Shown: positions 36,401 through 51,400 of the stretch, piece after piece | How the letters are laid out: each line of letters starts with the position of its first letter | Position numbering within the stretch: the stretch's first letter is position 1 | Source: Rubripirellula obstinata | GTDB taxonomy: Bacteria > Planctomycetota > Planctomycetia > Pirellulales > Pirellulaceae | DNA: 59,916 nucleotides | Assembly (NCBI RefSeq): GCF_001642955.1 | Contig: NZ_LWSK01000025.1 | Coordinates: forward strand, 1 to 59,916 | Direction of reading: 5' to 3' | Made by a program: the position numbers and the translations under genes | The notes under the pieces: model-generated | Seen by the model: the letters and a program-made list of their open reading frames with translations, nothing else | The model's database searches: none | What the model was told of the DNA's origin: nothing

Positions 36401-39400
36401 TCAATGGCGGCGCGCTGCACGGTGACACGCCTGCCCACCACTTGTTCGTCGAAGAGATCGCCGGCCGGCCCATCGCTGGTGGAAAGATCGAACTGACTAG
36501 CGGCGAGTTTTCGGCAACCGCGAATCTGGGCATCACCGAAGTCGAGATCACCGGCGCGAGCATCCTGGGTGCCGCCGCAGCAGCGGGTCTGGGCGACGTG
36601 CCAAGCTTCGTGCAAGCGGACGTCGGATTGCCCAAGCCAAGAATGACCGTGGCGGAGTTGTTCGACTCTCTGCGCGACAACGTTGACGAAGCGACCAAGG
36701 TGGTCGCCGACTTCACTGGATCCATCCAAGTCGAATTTCCGACCAGCTTTTTGAATGTTGGCAACTCGCAGTCAGTGGATGACGCCGCATTCGTTGCCAC
36801 GATCAACGAGTTCGGTGACGACTTGGTGGCCGATGTTTCCGGGGATATCGATTCGGTGCTGGCACAGCTAGGCGAAATCGATGCCGGTGAAATTCTGGAC
36901 GGCTTGAAGGACGGCCTTACGGACCTGTTGAACTTTGATGGTCTGAAACTGCCGATCCTGAACATCGAATTGCCCGATGCCGCGGGCTTGCAAACTCTGT
37001 TAGCCGATGTGACCGCCGCGATCGACACGATTGGTTCGGCGACGTTGGACGTGCTGTCCGATGGCATTCAACGACTCGCCAACCTGGATCCGGCGCGGCC
37101 AGAAATCGATTTCCCCGAGATCGAGATTTCGCTGCCCGATCTGTTCGGGTTCTTCGATCACGCACAAGAGATGGCACCGGAGGAAGGTTCTGGCGACACG
37201 TTCTCGCTGCCGGACTTTGAATCACTGATCCGAGACCTGTTTGACTTTGAAGTCGATCTTCCCGATGTGGAAATCCCGCCGGAAGAATTCGGCGTCTTCT
37301 TGGACGGTGTCGTCACGATTCTAGATCAATTGCAACTGTCCGGGCCGGGCAGCTTGCAGGGACTGGAAGCCAAACTGGAAGAAGCGATCGGATTGGGTGA
37401 GGAAGGTGTGACGCTGCAGATCGTCACGGACAATCCCAATGCCAGTTCGACGAGCGCGGTCGAAGTTCGTTTCGATTTGAATCTGTCCGACATGATTGAA
37501 GCCAACTATCCGATCAACATCGACTTGGCGGATCTTGGCGTTGACATTCCTGGCGTGGGCGATCTGATCGACGTCGGCGGTTCGGCCAGCGTGCGGCTTA
37601 GCGCCGGTGTCGCGGCCAACTTGGCCCTGGGTTTGGAAATTGCGTCGGGCGAATCGGTCACCGTGACGCCTTTCTTGTACACAGGGGCCGATGGAACGGC
37701 GCTGACATTGACCGCGGGTGCCGTCGCCGATGACATCGACTTCGAGGCGTCGGTCGGACCGCTGGGGATCGCGATCGTGGATGGCGTTGCGGGCGTGACC
37801 GGGAATGATACGGCGCAGGATGCATCGTTCATCGTGTCGCTGGACGATGGCACTCCGGGTGATGGTCGGTATTTGTTCGATAACACGATTGACTTCGGCA
37901 TCACGGCCGACGGACAACTTTCGGCCAGCCTGCCGATTGAATTTCCAACAGGTTCGGCGCTCGAAACCTTAGACTTGTCCGTCGATTTTGATGCGCAGAC
38001 GGCCCAGCAGCTTCGAGACGGCTTTGCGATCACGTCCAACTTTGCTGACGTGCAGACGGCACTTCAAAACCAGATCGATAGCTTCGGCGATGACATCTCC
38101 GGCAACCTGCTGGCGCTGGTCGGTGGTTGGGAAGGTGCGTTCGATCTGCTGACCGATGCCATGCGAGGCGACGTGCTGGGCGTGCCGCTGCCGATCATCG
38201 GCGAAGCGCTGGCCGACGAAGCGGACTTCCTGCAAGAGATCAAACAGTCGGTGCTGGACAACCTTCAGAGTTTTGAAACGCTGGGCGTCTCGATCGTTCA
38301 GACCGAGATTTTCAACGCGCTCGGGCCGGGCGGCTTGGACTTGCTGGATGTTTTGACCGGCGACGGCACGCTGGCCCAGCACTACGTGTTGGCGGACACC
38401 AGTGATTCGGGAAGCGTCGATTTTGACATTCGTATCGCAAAAGCAGCCGAGCCGATCGAAGTGAACCCCGACTTTGATTTGGGGCTGCCCGGATTGAATT
38501 TTGACCTGGACGCAGACGTGGTTCTGGATTTCGGATTTGCATTTGATCTTGGATTTGGCGTCAGCCTGGACGAAGGCTTTTACTTTGATACCGACGACAC
38601 AAATCTGGTGGTGTCCTTCGACGCTGCGGTGCCCAACCTTGACGCGTCCGGTCAGTTGGCTTTCCTTGGGGTTCAGGCGACCAGTGGTATCGGTGACGAT
38701 GGACTCCCCCAAACGCGATTCAGCGGGGCGTTCGACGTCACGCTGAACGATCCAACTGCCGCACCCAATAGTGCTGATGCCAAGCGTTTGACGCTAAGCG
38801 AAATGTTTGCCAGCGATCTCTCCGATGTCGTGCAACATCAACTCAATGCCAACGCGCAAGCCAACTTGCATTTGGTGGCATCGATCGGCAACCCTGATGT
38901 CTTACCCAGTATCCGCACGGACCTAATCGTTGATTGGGGATTCGGTGATGGCATCGATTCTGGGACTCCGCTTAGCGTTGAATTCACCGAAGTTGAAATG
39001 AACATTGGCGAGTTCTTCGCTGGGTTTGCTGGCGATGTCTTGGGCCGAGTCCAGGACGTACTTGAACCGGTTCAGCCAGTGATCGATGTGCTGACCACTC
39101 GCCTGCCCGTGATCAGTGATTTTGGTGGGTCCGATGTGACGCTGGTGGATCTAGCCAGAATGTTTGGCCGCGCCGATGTGGCAGACTTCCTGCAATCGAT
39201 CGTCGATGTCAACGACCTGATCAATAGTTTGCCGGACCCCAGCAGTTTCGATGAAACCAACACCTGGGTATCACTGGGTGGATTTGCCGTCGACGCCAGT
39301 GCTTTGGGCGGGTTTGATCCGGCCGCCGATCCCGATGCCCCTGTGATGATCAAGGAATTGAAGCTCCCAGAAATCCCGAATCCACAAGACATCTTGGGGC

Positions 39401-42400
39401 AAGTCGGAACCGGATCGACTCCTGGCGGAGGCTTCAAAAACAATTTGGCGGGCGCGAAAGGCGAATTGTCGTTCCCTCTGCTTGAAAGCCCAACCACTGC
39501 CTTCAATTTGCTGATCGGACGTGACGTCGACTTGTTCTTGTACGACGCACCGGCCCTTGGCATCGACTTCTCGTACAACCAAAGTTTTCCAACACCGATT
39601 CCTGGATTGTTTGCGGAGATCGGCGGACGCATTGCCGCGGTCGCCGATTTTGCATTCGGCTTTGATACGTCCGGAATCTCACAGTTTTCGGAAACTGGAT
39701 TCCTTCCCGACATCTTCGACGGGTTTTTCGTCAGCGATCGTGCCAACCCCGATGGCACCGGTGCGGATGTGGCCGAAGCCTACTTGCGTGGCAGTTTGAC
39801 CGCGGGTGGAAAGATCGATGTGTTGATCGCGGCCGCAGGCGTTCGCGGAGGCATCTTTGCCGAGGTTGATTTCAATCTGAATGACCCCGATCGAGATGGT
39901 CGAGTCCGTGCGGGCGAGATCGCAGAGAATTTTGCGTTGGGTCCGATTCACGTGTTCGATGTCGATGGCCGAGTCGACGCGGGAGTGAATGGCTTTTACC
40001 GCGTCCTGTTCTTTGAAGACGAGTTTGAAATCGCTCGAGTGAATCTGCTGAACTTTGACATCGCTCGCCCCACCGGTGCTGAACTTCCGGCACTGGCGAC
40101 CCAGTCCGCCGGCGGCGAACTGACGATCCCGTTCACCAGCGGCGATGACGACTATTCGATCATCCCGGGACAAACCGCCGGTTCGATCATCGTGCAAGGG
40201 CAAGGCCGACAATCAGGCGAATTCCTGAACGTCACCAGCATCGTTGGTAACTCGGGATCCGGCGATGACATCGTCACGATCTCGCCAAAGATCTTTGTGC
40301 CGGTCACCATCTCCGGTGGTGCGGGCAACGACCAACTCAGCGCCGGCGGCGGACCGACCGCGTTTAACGGTGGCACCGGCGACGACCGACTGACGGGCGG
40401 ACTTGGCGAAGACAATTTAGATGGTGGCGATGGCAACGACGTGATCATTGGCGGCGCAGGCGTCGACCAGCTTTCAGGCGGTGCGGGTGATGACTACATC
40501 GATGGTGGTCGCGGCGCTGACTTGATCAGTGGGGGAGACGGCAACGATCAACTCTTTGGCGGATTCGATGCCGATGTCATCGATGGCGACGCGGGCGATG
40601 ATGTGATCGAAGGCGGACGCGGCGGTGACGTGATCCGCGGCGGCGCGGGCGACGACCGTGTCTCGGGCGGTCGCGGGGATGACTCGATCGAAGGTGGGCT
40701 AGGCAGCGATGAACTCGACGGTGATGAAGGTAGTGACTTCATCGATGGCGGTGACGGATCCGATCGTGTTCGCGGCGGTGAGCGAAACGATGTGCTCCGC
40801 GGCGGCGAGGGCGATGATGAAATCGATGGCGGCAGCGGCGATGATGAAATCCGGGGTGGATCGGGTGACGATTTGCTACGCGGTGGCGTCGGTCGTGATG
40901 ATCTGTTCGGCGACGACGGTGACGATCTTATCTACGCCGTCGATGATGCAAGCGGCAACGAAACCATCGGCGGATTCATCGACGCGGGAGCTGGCAATGA
41001 TGTTGTCTATGGTTCTTTTGGCGACGACGTGATCGTCGGCGGATTGGGGGACGACGAACTTCACGGCTTGGACGGCAGCGATTTGATTTGGGGCGGCTTG
41101 GCCGCGTACGCGTCGTCGAACTTTGACATCAGCAATCCAAATTTGTTTGAGTTGCCACCGAGGTTTGTAGAAGCGTCGAACCTGGACAACAGCGACTACA
41201 GCCCGACCATCCTGGTCACTCCCAGAGTGGTTTCGGGCTTTAGTGTGCCGGGCAATGTGCCTGATGGCGATGACTTGATCGATGGCGGTGCGGGGACGGA
41301 TTTCCTGTTCGGCGGCAGCGATGCTGACACGATTTTCGGTGGCGAAGATGCCGATTACATCGACGGCGGATCAGGCGACGACGGAAACCTATTTGGCGAT
41401 GCCGGCGATGACGTCATCCGCGGTGGCAGCGGCGCGGACGTCATTCGCGGCGGTACCGGGATCGATCAAATCTACGGCGATGCGGGCCGGGATTTGTTGC
41501 GAGGCGATTCTGGCGGCGCGGGCCAACGTCTGTTCGGCGGCGATGACGTGGACACGTTATACGCGTGGAACGACGCGACAAGTGGAAGCACCGGAGAAGC
41601 CCTGTTCGGCGGTGCGGGTGGCGACTTCTTGTACGGTGCAGGTGCCAACGCATTCCTATTCGGCGAATCCGGGCCTGACTACTTGGTCGGTGGTCTCGGC
41701 GACGATGTGCTCGATGGCGGCGGAGGCCAGGACCAACTTTACGGCGGTGAAGGCGATGACGAACTACGCGGCGGCGCGGACGGAGACTGGCTGGAAGGCC
41801 AACTCGGCAGCGACACGCTTGTCGGCGGCGGCGGCATCGACTTCTTGATTCTGGATGTCGGCGCACAACACGCCAGCGGCGATCAAGAAAGTTTCGACGG
41901 CCACGGCGACGGCACGCCCGATGACAACGCGACCGACGTGTTGCTGGTCAACGGCACAAAGGGCAACGACACGATCACCCTCAGCGCAACACCTCTCCCG
42001 CTTGCGGGAGAGGTCGGGCTCTCAGGCCCGGGAGAGGGTTTGCGAGTCATCTTTGACACCCCAAACCACACTCAAACGATCAACGCCACCTGGCAATCCA
42101 CCGACGGCCCGCTGATCGAACAATTCCGCGTCTCCACCGGCAACGGCAATGACACCATCACCTTCGATCCATCCCTGGACCTATCAGAACTTTCCGAACG
42201 CAGCCGTGACTTCGTCACCGTCGTCGAAGCCGGCCCGGGCAACGACACGATCATCGGCTCCGGTGCAAGAGATCGCATTGACGGCGGACGCGGCAGCGAC
42301 ACCATCTTCGGCAACGGAGGCGATGACCGACTGTGGGGCGACCAAGGCCCCGGCGACGGCAGCAGCAATGACGTCGACACGATCTACGCGGGACAAGGCA

Positions 42401-45400
42401 ACGATGACGTGCTGGGCGGACAGGGAACGAATCGATTGTACGCGTGGTCGAGCGATCCCACAGCCTCAGCGCCGTTTGGCATCTTCAACAACAACGGCCA
42501 ACTCGAAGACACAGGCCTAAATCGCATCATCGGCGGTCCTGGCGAGGACCACCTGTACGGCGGCACGGGACTGGATTTGCTCTACGGTGGTGAAGGTGAC
42601 AATACGCTCTATTCACGAACCGGATCGAAGATGGAAGATCTGGACGCGGGTGCCGGCGACGTTGACTGGAAAGATTACGCTCGCCAGAACGACCAGGTTT
42701 GGTACGTCGGCGGCAGCAATCGCGACGACCAAATCAACTTGGAATACGTGACCGAAATCGGTTTTGCCCAAGACCACCACTTGATCACGCGGTTGACCCG
42801 CAACGTGTCAGATAACGGTACGCCGGACGAGTTCTTTACACTATCGGCAAGTGTTCGATTGGATTTTGCTGCCACCGACAACAACGGGGTTTTGATCTGG
42901 GATCCCGATGACGTCTTCGCGGACAACCGTTTGATCCAAGACGATGATCCGATTGCTCGCGCCGAAGCACTCAACACCACCTTCAGCGACGCCGAGGCGC
43001 TGAGCCGATTGTTGCCACCCGAAGATGACTTCCGCGCCATCATCATCGACGCACTCGATGGCGACGACGTGATCAACGTCGGTCCCACGGTGCAAAAGAC
43101 TGTTTGGGTCGACGCGGGTGCCGGTGATGATACGGTGTTGATCTCGTCAGGCAATGCGATCCTGATTGACCAAACCGACTTGATCGGATCCCGCAACAAC
43201 TCAATCGATCATCCTTTTGATCTGGCTTCACCAGCGGCGATCTCCGGTGAAGAAGTAGACATTTCCGATTACGTTCTGCAAGAAGACGCAACGTTCACGC
43301 TGATCGTTGATCAGTTGGAACAGCACATCACGGTGACGGTCGATTCCGGCACGACGATCGAGAATGAATCGTTGCTGGATCTGGCCGCGGACATCAACCT
43401 GGCATTGCGTCAGGCTGGTGCAGAAGGTTTGGCAGTCGCAAGCGTTTCAGGAGACATCATTGTGCTCTCGGGAATGACGGCTGATCCCACGTCGCGGTTG
43501 GCAATCAACGCCCACCCCGAAGACCCTGCCGTCACCCAATGGAAGTTACCCAGCAACGCGTCGGCCAGCGTCTCATCGATTTTGTCGTCGTCGGTCCGAT
43601 ACACCGGGCTGACAATTGACAATCCGTCGGATATCGACTTCTATCGCTTCACCACTTCGACAGCGATTGGTGACCCGAATATTGAATCGATCATTTTGGT
43701 CGACAGTCTGAGACGCGACGATGGAATGACGTTGGCCGTGTTCGTCGAAGGTGAATCAGAACCCGTCGACCCGATTGATGCGGCACAGGGAAGCTATTCG
43801 CTGCTCGCCGACACGACTTACGTCATACGAGTCGCATCGGATGCGACGCCGACCGTCTACGATCTGACGATCGACTTGGCCGCAGGTAGCGCGGCCTTGC
43901 CGGTGGATTATGCAACGAAAATTGAATTTGAACGACGTGACGTCATCTTTGGTGGTGACGGCAATGATGTCTTGCAAGGCGGTCCCGGTGAAGATTTCAT
44001 CTTTGGCGGTGCTGGAAACGACGTGCTGACTGGCGGCAGCGACCGAGGAGCCAGTGATTTGTTGTTCGGCGAAGACGGCGATGACACCTTTCAAACGATT
44101 CCCGATTTCTTGCCAACGCTTACAGGAACTACCACAACCTATTTGCCAACGCAGAGTGATCGTTTCGCGGGTGGGGAAGGCGATGATCGTGTCGTATTCC
44201 TCGGTGGCGACCTGGACAATGACCAGCAACCCATCAACGACTTAGCGGCGGTGCGGTTCAATCGATTGTTGCAGCGCTATGAAATTTCAACTTTGGTTTG
44301 GGACACCGCGGGACAGTCGTTCGCTGCGTCGGATGATCCAGATTCAACAACCAGCCTTCTTCGCGGGTATCATTTCTTTACCGCGTTGGGCGTTGATCAG
44401 ATGCAGGTTGATCTGGGTGCTGGAGATGACACGTGGCATGCGGACGGTGAGTCGTCTTATGTTTTTCCCGGCGATCAAACGGGTGCGACTTGGGGTATCA
44501 ATGAAGGCGATGTTCAATCAGGTGCTCGCATTTTCGATCAGATCGAGGTGTTGGGCGGCGCGGGCAATGATCAACTGTTTGGCGGCAGTGTTTCGGAACG
44601 GTTCGATGGCGGCACCGGGTCGGACTTCATCTCTGGCGGACTCGGCGACGACCAAATCGCTGGCGGTGAGGGCGACGATGTGTTGTTGGGTGGATCAGGC
44701 ATCGCGCCGGATGACTTGGAATTTGTGTCGCGATCGTTTGGTGCTAGCGTCAACGACACGTATGTGTTTTCCGCCGAACTGACGCCGCTGTTACAGATTG
44801 GCATTCCTCAGCATTTGAATTTTCATCAGGGCGACACCGTCGACTGGTACGCCGTTTCGCCGGGAACGCTGCCACAGTTTGACGACCGGCCAATCGCGCC
44901 GGTGACCGCTGACATGATTCGTGTTGTGGACGTGGACAATGGCGAAGACGTGCGTTTCACTTTGTTCGATGCCGAAGTGACTGGCATTGGCGATGAGTTG
45001 TTGCTGGTGCCGGTCGAAGACCCGATTGCCAATCCGCAGAACTTCTTGATTCGCGTTGACAACCAACTGGAAAGTGAAAGCAAACTACAAACCGCTTCGC
45101 GGCAATACCGAGTTGAGCTACTGGAACCGTTCACGTTGGCCGATGGAGGCGCGGGAGACGAAGTGGTTGACCCCGGCGATGACAGTAGCGTGGATCGCCA
45201 GTTCGCGGCTGCCCGATTGGCCACTCCGGTCGTGCCTTCACCACCCAGCACCGATCCGCCCGGTTTGGATCTGCGTTCTCCGACACGCTTGCGGGATGCG
45301 GTCACGATCGAAGGCACTGCGGAGGGCGACCGGCTTAGCGGTGCAAGATCGATTGGCGACGTCAATGGTGACGGCATTGAAGACGTTGTGATCGAAGGCG

Positions 45401-48400
45401 TTTCGGCCAGTTACGTCTACTTTGGCCCGTTCGACTTGGATGGCATCCAGTCGGTCGAGCAGTTTGCGAACCTGATCATTCGCGGTCGCACGGTGGCCGG
45501 CGGCAGCGGCGACTTGACCGGCGACGGCGTCGATGACCTCGTGTTGATTCGGCGCGGGTTTGATGAAGCAAATCCAAATGCGCCCGTCATGGAGATCTAC
45601 AGTGGGGGCTTTGGGGTCGATCGCGAACTGGACGTCAACTCTGCCATTTACCAAACGGCGCTCAACGGTGAGAACGATGACGCAGCGAACATTGAGTTAA
45701 TCGACTGGGATGGCGACGGGCTTTCTGAGCTGTTGGTTTCGTTCGACCCCGAATGGTTAGGTTTTCGCGGCTACATCGTGGGCTTTGACCCGGACGCGAG
45801 CGAGTCCGAAGAACTGATCGCCAGCGTGAAACTGCTTTCATTGCGGACCGACGAATTGACAGCGCCCGTTGGCACGACCGTCAATCCTGACGCACCAGTG
45901 ACAACTCGGCTGATTGGCGATGTCAACGGCGACGGAAAAGACGACATCGCTTTGGTTTCGCCCCACTTGTTCACTCGCAACTCGGACGGAATGCCGATCG
46001 GTCAAACCTTTGTCGTTCTGGGAGGAACGGTTGATATTAGCAATCCCTCTTCGCCCAACATCAATGCGACCATCGATAGTGGCGTCGTCATCAGCGGCAC
46101 GGCACTGGGGCAAGACATCTTTCCGCTTGGTGACATCAACCGAGACGGCTACGACGACTTTGCCATTTCTCGCACGCTGGAAGGCACCGGAGAATTGGAA
46201 GGCGGCCTGCTGATCTATCACGGCACGGCCGACTTTGTTGCCGACCCAGCACCGCCCATTGAGTTAACCGATTCCTACGATGATGCGGCTTACCGAGTGT
46301 CGCGCCAGGGAGTCAGCGACTTGGCAGCCGGAACCGCGCTCACGGGTCCCATCTTCGCCGCCGCGGGCGACTTCTTCGGGGCGCGGCGTGCCGATCTCGT
46401 TGTGGGCATTCCGAGTCAATCGACTTTGAATCTAACCTCCGGCGTTGTGCTTCAAATGGATCGACGTGGCCAAGTTGGAATCATCGATGATATCCACGGG
46501 GTGGGGCGTTTTTACAGCATTACGGGTGCAGGTCCGATACCCTTGGACGTGCAGTTGACTCCACTGACGGGTTCCACGTCGTCAGATTTGGCTGGGTCCA
46601 TCGCTCGCGGACCACTTTCGGATCTTAATGGTGATGGTTTGCCGGACTTGTTCATCGGTGCCGCCGGCTTCGATGGTCTACGAGACGGGGTTCAGGTCGA
46701 TGCGGGACGCGTCTACTTTATCCCGGGTCAGCCACCGTCGTTTTTGCCAAATCTGTCGACTGAAATCACCGTACTGGAAAACGATGGCGGTCGAATGATC
46801 GATCGTGGCTCTGATATGCCAGAAGTATTCGGCTCGTCTGGCAGCCAGGACGATCCCTACTTCCTGCGCGTCGGTCGTTCTTCTTGGTTCCAGTTTACGA
46901 CAGCGGGCGATGGTGGGGCATCGTCGAACCAAGCCGACCACATTCGAATTGAAATGTTGTCGGGCGAAGCGGATCGAAACAACAGTCCGATTCTTGGCGA
47001 TTTGATCACGGCCGATGGTGAAGTGATCAGCCAGAATCAGCGGATTACCGATCTAAGAAATCTAAAAGCCGGAACCTATTTCTTTCGCGTTCATCGTAGG
47101 AACCAGTTCAGTCCAAGAACCGAACTTGAATTTCAAATTCAGTTCGATGCACCCACGTTGGGCAATTCACATCCATCCACCGATCGCGATCGGATCGATG
47201 GCGGACCGGGCAAGGATCAATTGATCGGCGGCGCGGGATTGGACGTGCTGTTTGGCGATGATGGCCGGGACCGATTCCAAGCCGAAACGATTGAGATTTT
47301 TGATCTGGATCGTGCCGATGGCGAGTCGTTCACAATCGACCCAATCCGCAGCAACGAAATCATTGTCGGATCCGATCAGGTGGTCTTGGATGGACCGTCG
47401 ATCGACCACCATTTACGAGTCGGCATCGCACGTGCGCTTGGGCACGTCATCACAATGCGTCCAGACGGAGTCGAAGTCGCCAGGGAGCCGATTCTCGCCA
47501 GCGAGATGGCTCAATTGGAGCGGTTGGATTTGTCGGGTATGCAGATCGCTGATCTCAGCGGTTTAGAATTTGCCATCAACTTGCGTGTGTTGGACCTTAG
47601 CGACAATGAAATCACGGACTTGCCATCGGTCGAAGACTATCCCTACCTGCAAACATTAACACTCAGTAGCAACCGGATCACCGACCTGTATGAAATTGCC
47701 GGCGCCAGCGTCGTCGACAATATCGATGCTGGTTTCAGCGAAGTGTCCGGTGTTTGGCAAAGTCAGGTGCGAATCAGCGATGATGCCAACTTGGGTGGCT
47801 ACCGATTTACCGACACCGACGGTGGAGTCGCGGATTTCGAGCTAAATGTTCCACTTGGCGAGAGCGTCGAATTGCTGGCGACTTGGCCGATCCTTGGCGA
47901 GAACGCCGCAACCGATGCGGCTTTCAGCGTCTATGACGGTGACAACTTGATTGCGACCATTCCCGTTTTGCAGACGATTGCCCCCGATGATTCGGGAGGT
48001 GTTCCGGGATGGCTTTCGCTCGGCCAATTCACCTTTGAGACCGATTCTGCGCGGCTACAGCTATCGGCCACCAACGGGATAGTCGTCGCCGATGCAGTGA
48101 TGTTGATTGCAGGCACGCCCGCGACGGCGAACCTGACGACGTTGAACTTGGAAGACAATCCGCTGGATGATCTTTCACGTCAAGCATTGATTCCCATCGT
48201 CGAGTTTGCTGGCATCGCGGTGACGGTTTCCGCGCCAACTGCCGATTTCGTGATTGAGCCCATTGCCGATCAACTCGTCAGGCATGGCAGTCTAGCGCTG
48301 GACGATCAAGTTGCGGTGTTGCCCGCTTCGGTTCTTGATGGTGCCGGTTCGTTCTTGATCGAATTTTGGTACCAAATCGATCAGGCGAGTGACCAGACGG

Positions 48401-51400
48401 TGGTTTCATCGGTGAACCAATTCGGAAACGACGATTTGCTGATCCAGTTTACCGATTTCGGTCAATCGCTGTTGGTCGATGTTGAGTCCACCGATCGTCA
48501 ATACAGCCTTCCGGCCAGCGTCCAGCCCGGCACATGGCATCATTATGCGATTGAGCGGAACGTTGGTGACTTTCAAATCAACGTCTATGTCGATGGTACT
48601 TTGATACCAACAGATCGATTCTCAATTTTTTCGATTGGCAACCTTGATGTGGGCGATCGCGCCCTGGTCATCGGGCAAGAACAAACCGCAGTCAACGGTG
48701 GATACGTTTCCGGCACGGCAGCGATCGGTAAGATCGACGAACTGAGATTCTGGGATCCGTTTTGGGAGACCGGCGGGCCGACGATCCAGGAACACTTGGC
48801 GGCCAACCGCCATCGCACGGTGCCGCGCGATTCACCCGGACTTCGTGCCGCGTATCGCTTTGACGATCAATCCACCGTCTTTGCAGTCGATGCTTCGATC
48901 AATGGGCGCGATGCTGTCTTGGGAGATCCGACCGGCGGCGCTGGCGACCAGCGAAATGCGCCGACGCGATCTTCATCGGCTCCCGTTCATTCAGTTTTGA
49001 ATGTCGATCTAACCACCGGTGCTGACTACTACACCGCCAACAGTTCCAATCCGGACGTCATCACCAACGTGGCCGGCAATCAATTGCAGTTGGAATACCG
49101 CGCCGACCAAACCGATGATTCGGTGATTACGGTCGCAGCATTTGGAATTGACGGACAACAAACACGCACCGGGTTCAACTTGCACGTCGATACTTCTGCC
49201 AGTGGAGCTTTTGATCCTGATCAGGCGAGTGAGCTGACGTTTACCCGTAATGGCAGTTTGCAATCCTTCTTCAACACTTACGGCGATCGGCTACAGCAAA
49301 CACCCAATGTCGAGCTGGATTTTTCAAGCAATGCATCGATTAGCGGTTTTTCCTTTTCCGGCCTGGAAGACGTGCTAGTTGTCCAGAGGGGTGTGGAATC
49401 TCAGGACATCGTCGAAATCACGTTCAAGGCGGATCCAGGTTACGAGGTCGCTTTACACGGGCTGGAGTTGGGGAACGCGGCTAACTTTTCGTTTACCATT
49501 CCGCGGTTGGAAGTCTTCAATCAAGATGACACAAGTCTGTGGCTTCAATCAAATCGTCAAATTAGCGGTACAAACGTAGCCCACCAGGATCTCAATTTTC
49601 CGCAAACAGTTTTTGGCGATGAGCTGACTCTTGTTTTTGAACCGGGTACGGTCTTCGTCGGCCTTGACAATGTTCGCTTCAGCCAACGAGCCAAGTCGCT
49701 ATCTTCTTCCTATCACCACGGTCAGGTTTTCGATGACGCCAACGACGATGGCCAGCAGCAGCCAAGCGAAGTGGGGCTGCCCGGCACAACGGTCATTCTT
49801 CGCGATCAATCCAACAATGTGATCGCTAGCAGCATCACAGATTCATCCGGGTTTTACCGTTTGATTGGCACCCCAGCATTGGACGTCCGCCGAGTCGAGG
49901 TCCTTGCACCGGATAACTGGTCGCTGACCACGGCGAGCTCGATCGCGTTGCAACTTGAACCGGTGCTTCCCGTTTTGCAGTCCACCGATTTTGACTTCCA
50001 GTACGAATTCGATGTCAACCCAACGAGCGTGGATTTGGATGAGAATGGCAGCAATGACTGGGACGCCAATCCCAGCGGTTCCCTGACGGTTAGCGAAGGT
50101 CTGCTGACGACCGATCCCGGTGAAACCTTGACCGCCAATCTTCGTGAGACCACTTCATGGCAAACCTATGCACCGACGCTGGAGACCGGATTCACGGTTG
50201 AGCTTTCCGCTGCGGTTCTTTCGCAAGGAACCGGACCCAGTGCTAGACGAGGTGCCTTCCAGGTGGTGGTCTCGGCCGGTGGAACTTCGACAAGTGCCGC
50301 ACTGTTGTTGTCTGAGAATTCGGTCGGCTGGCGAAATGATCCAGCAGCGCTTGGCGTCTTTGATGATCAGGATCAACAACACGTTTACCGCATCGTTCAG
50401 ACACCCGGGGCGGATGAGTTTTACGTGTGGCGCGATAATGTCCTGCTCAATCCAGGTGGACTGCCGCTTTCATCGGGTGTTCAGAACATAACAGAAGCCC
50501 AAATCTATCTCGGCGATGGCAGCAGCACGATCTCTGGCACGACCGCTGTCGATTATTTGCGATTCACCCGCGGTGCGTTCTTACCCGAGACTGCGGAAAT
50601 AAATTTTGGACTGAGTCAGCCGGTTCGTATCGGTGACGACCGAATCGTGTCCACTGGAACGCCGCAAGTCATCAACGTGCAATCCGAAATCGCGGGTCTT
50701 AACTGGACCTGGACGATCGATGGCATCGCAGCCGAACCGGCGTCGGATAATACGTCGCTGAACTTCACGCCTGCGGTCGAAGGTGACATCGTGATCGGTG
50801 TGACGGCCACGACGCCGGGCGGAACGTTGTACTCCGACCAGATTTTGGTGCGAGCATCTGACACACCAGCTCAACCTCTGATCTCGCTTTCGCCCAATCA
50901 GGGTTCCGCACCGCTGGCCAGTTTCAATACTGGTATTCACGAAGGCGAATCGTTCACAATTTTCGCGGATCTATCAGCTATGGGACTCGAAAACACAGCG
51001 GTTGACTATCAGTGGACGTTGATCGATTCGGCAGGAAACACGGTCGACCAACAGTCCGGATCAAGCCTTGTGCCGGATTGGGAATTGACCATCGGCGACG
51101 ATGGAGAATACGAAGTTACGTTGACGGTCACTAACGGAACCAGCCAAACCACCTCCTCGCCGCTGCCGATTGCCGTAGACAATGTTGCACCGGTACTGTC
51201 CCTGCCTGCCACGCCTTCGGTACTCGGAGATTCGCCGCTGACTTTCTCGGGCAGCTTTACCGATCCTGGGGATGATGTTTGGTTGGCGACGGCGGATTTT
51301 GGGGATGGGAATCGGCGGCCTGTGGTTTTGGAAGAGGACAAGACGTTTTCGATTGAACACGAATTTGATCAGCCCGGTGTCTATCGGGTGTCGGTGACGG

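Noticed and set aside
35797-36729. A 310-codon and other frames antisense to the giant gene
   Set aside because: Composition is that expected from the reverse strand of an Asp/Gly/Thr-rich gene; no recognisable domain.
40320-42640. Repeats of GGCGGTGCGGGCGATGAC type as a DNA satellite or CRISPR
   Set aside because: They are the codons of diverged RTX nonapeptides, without constant spacers or identical repeats.
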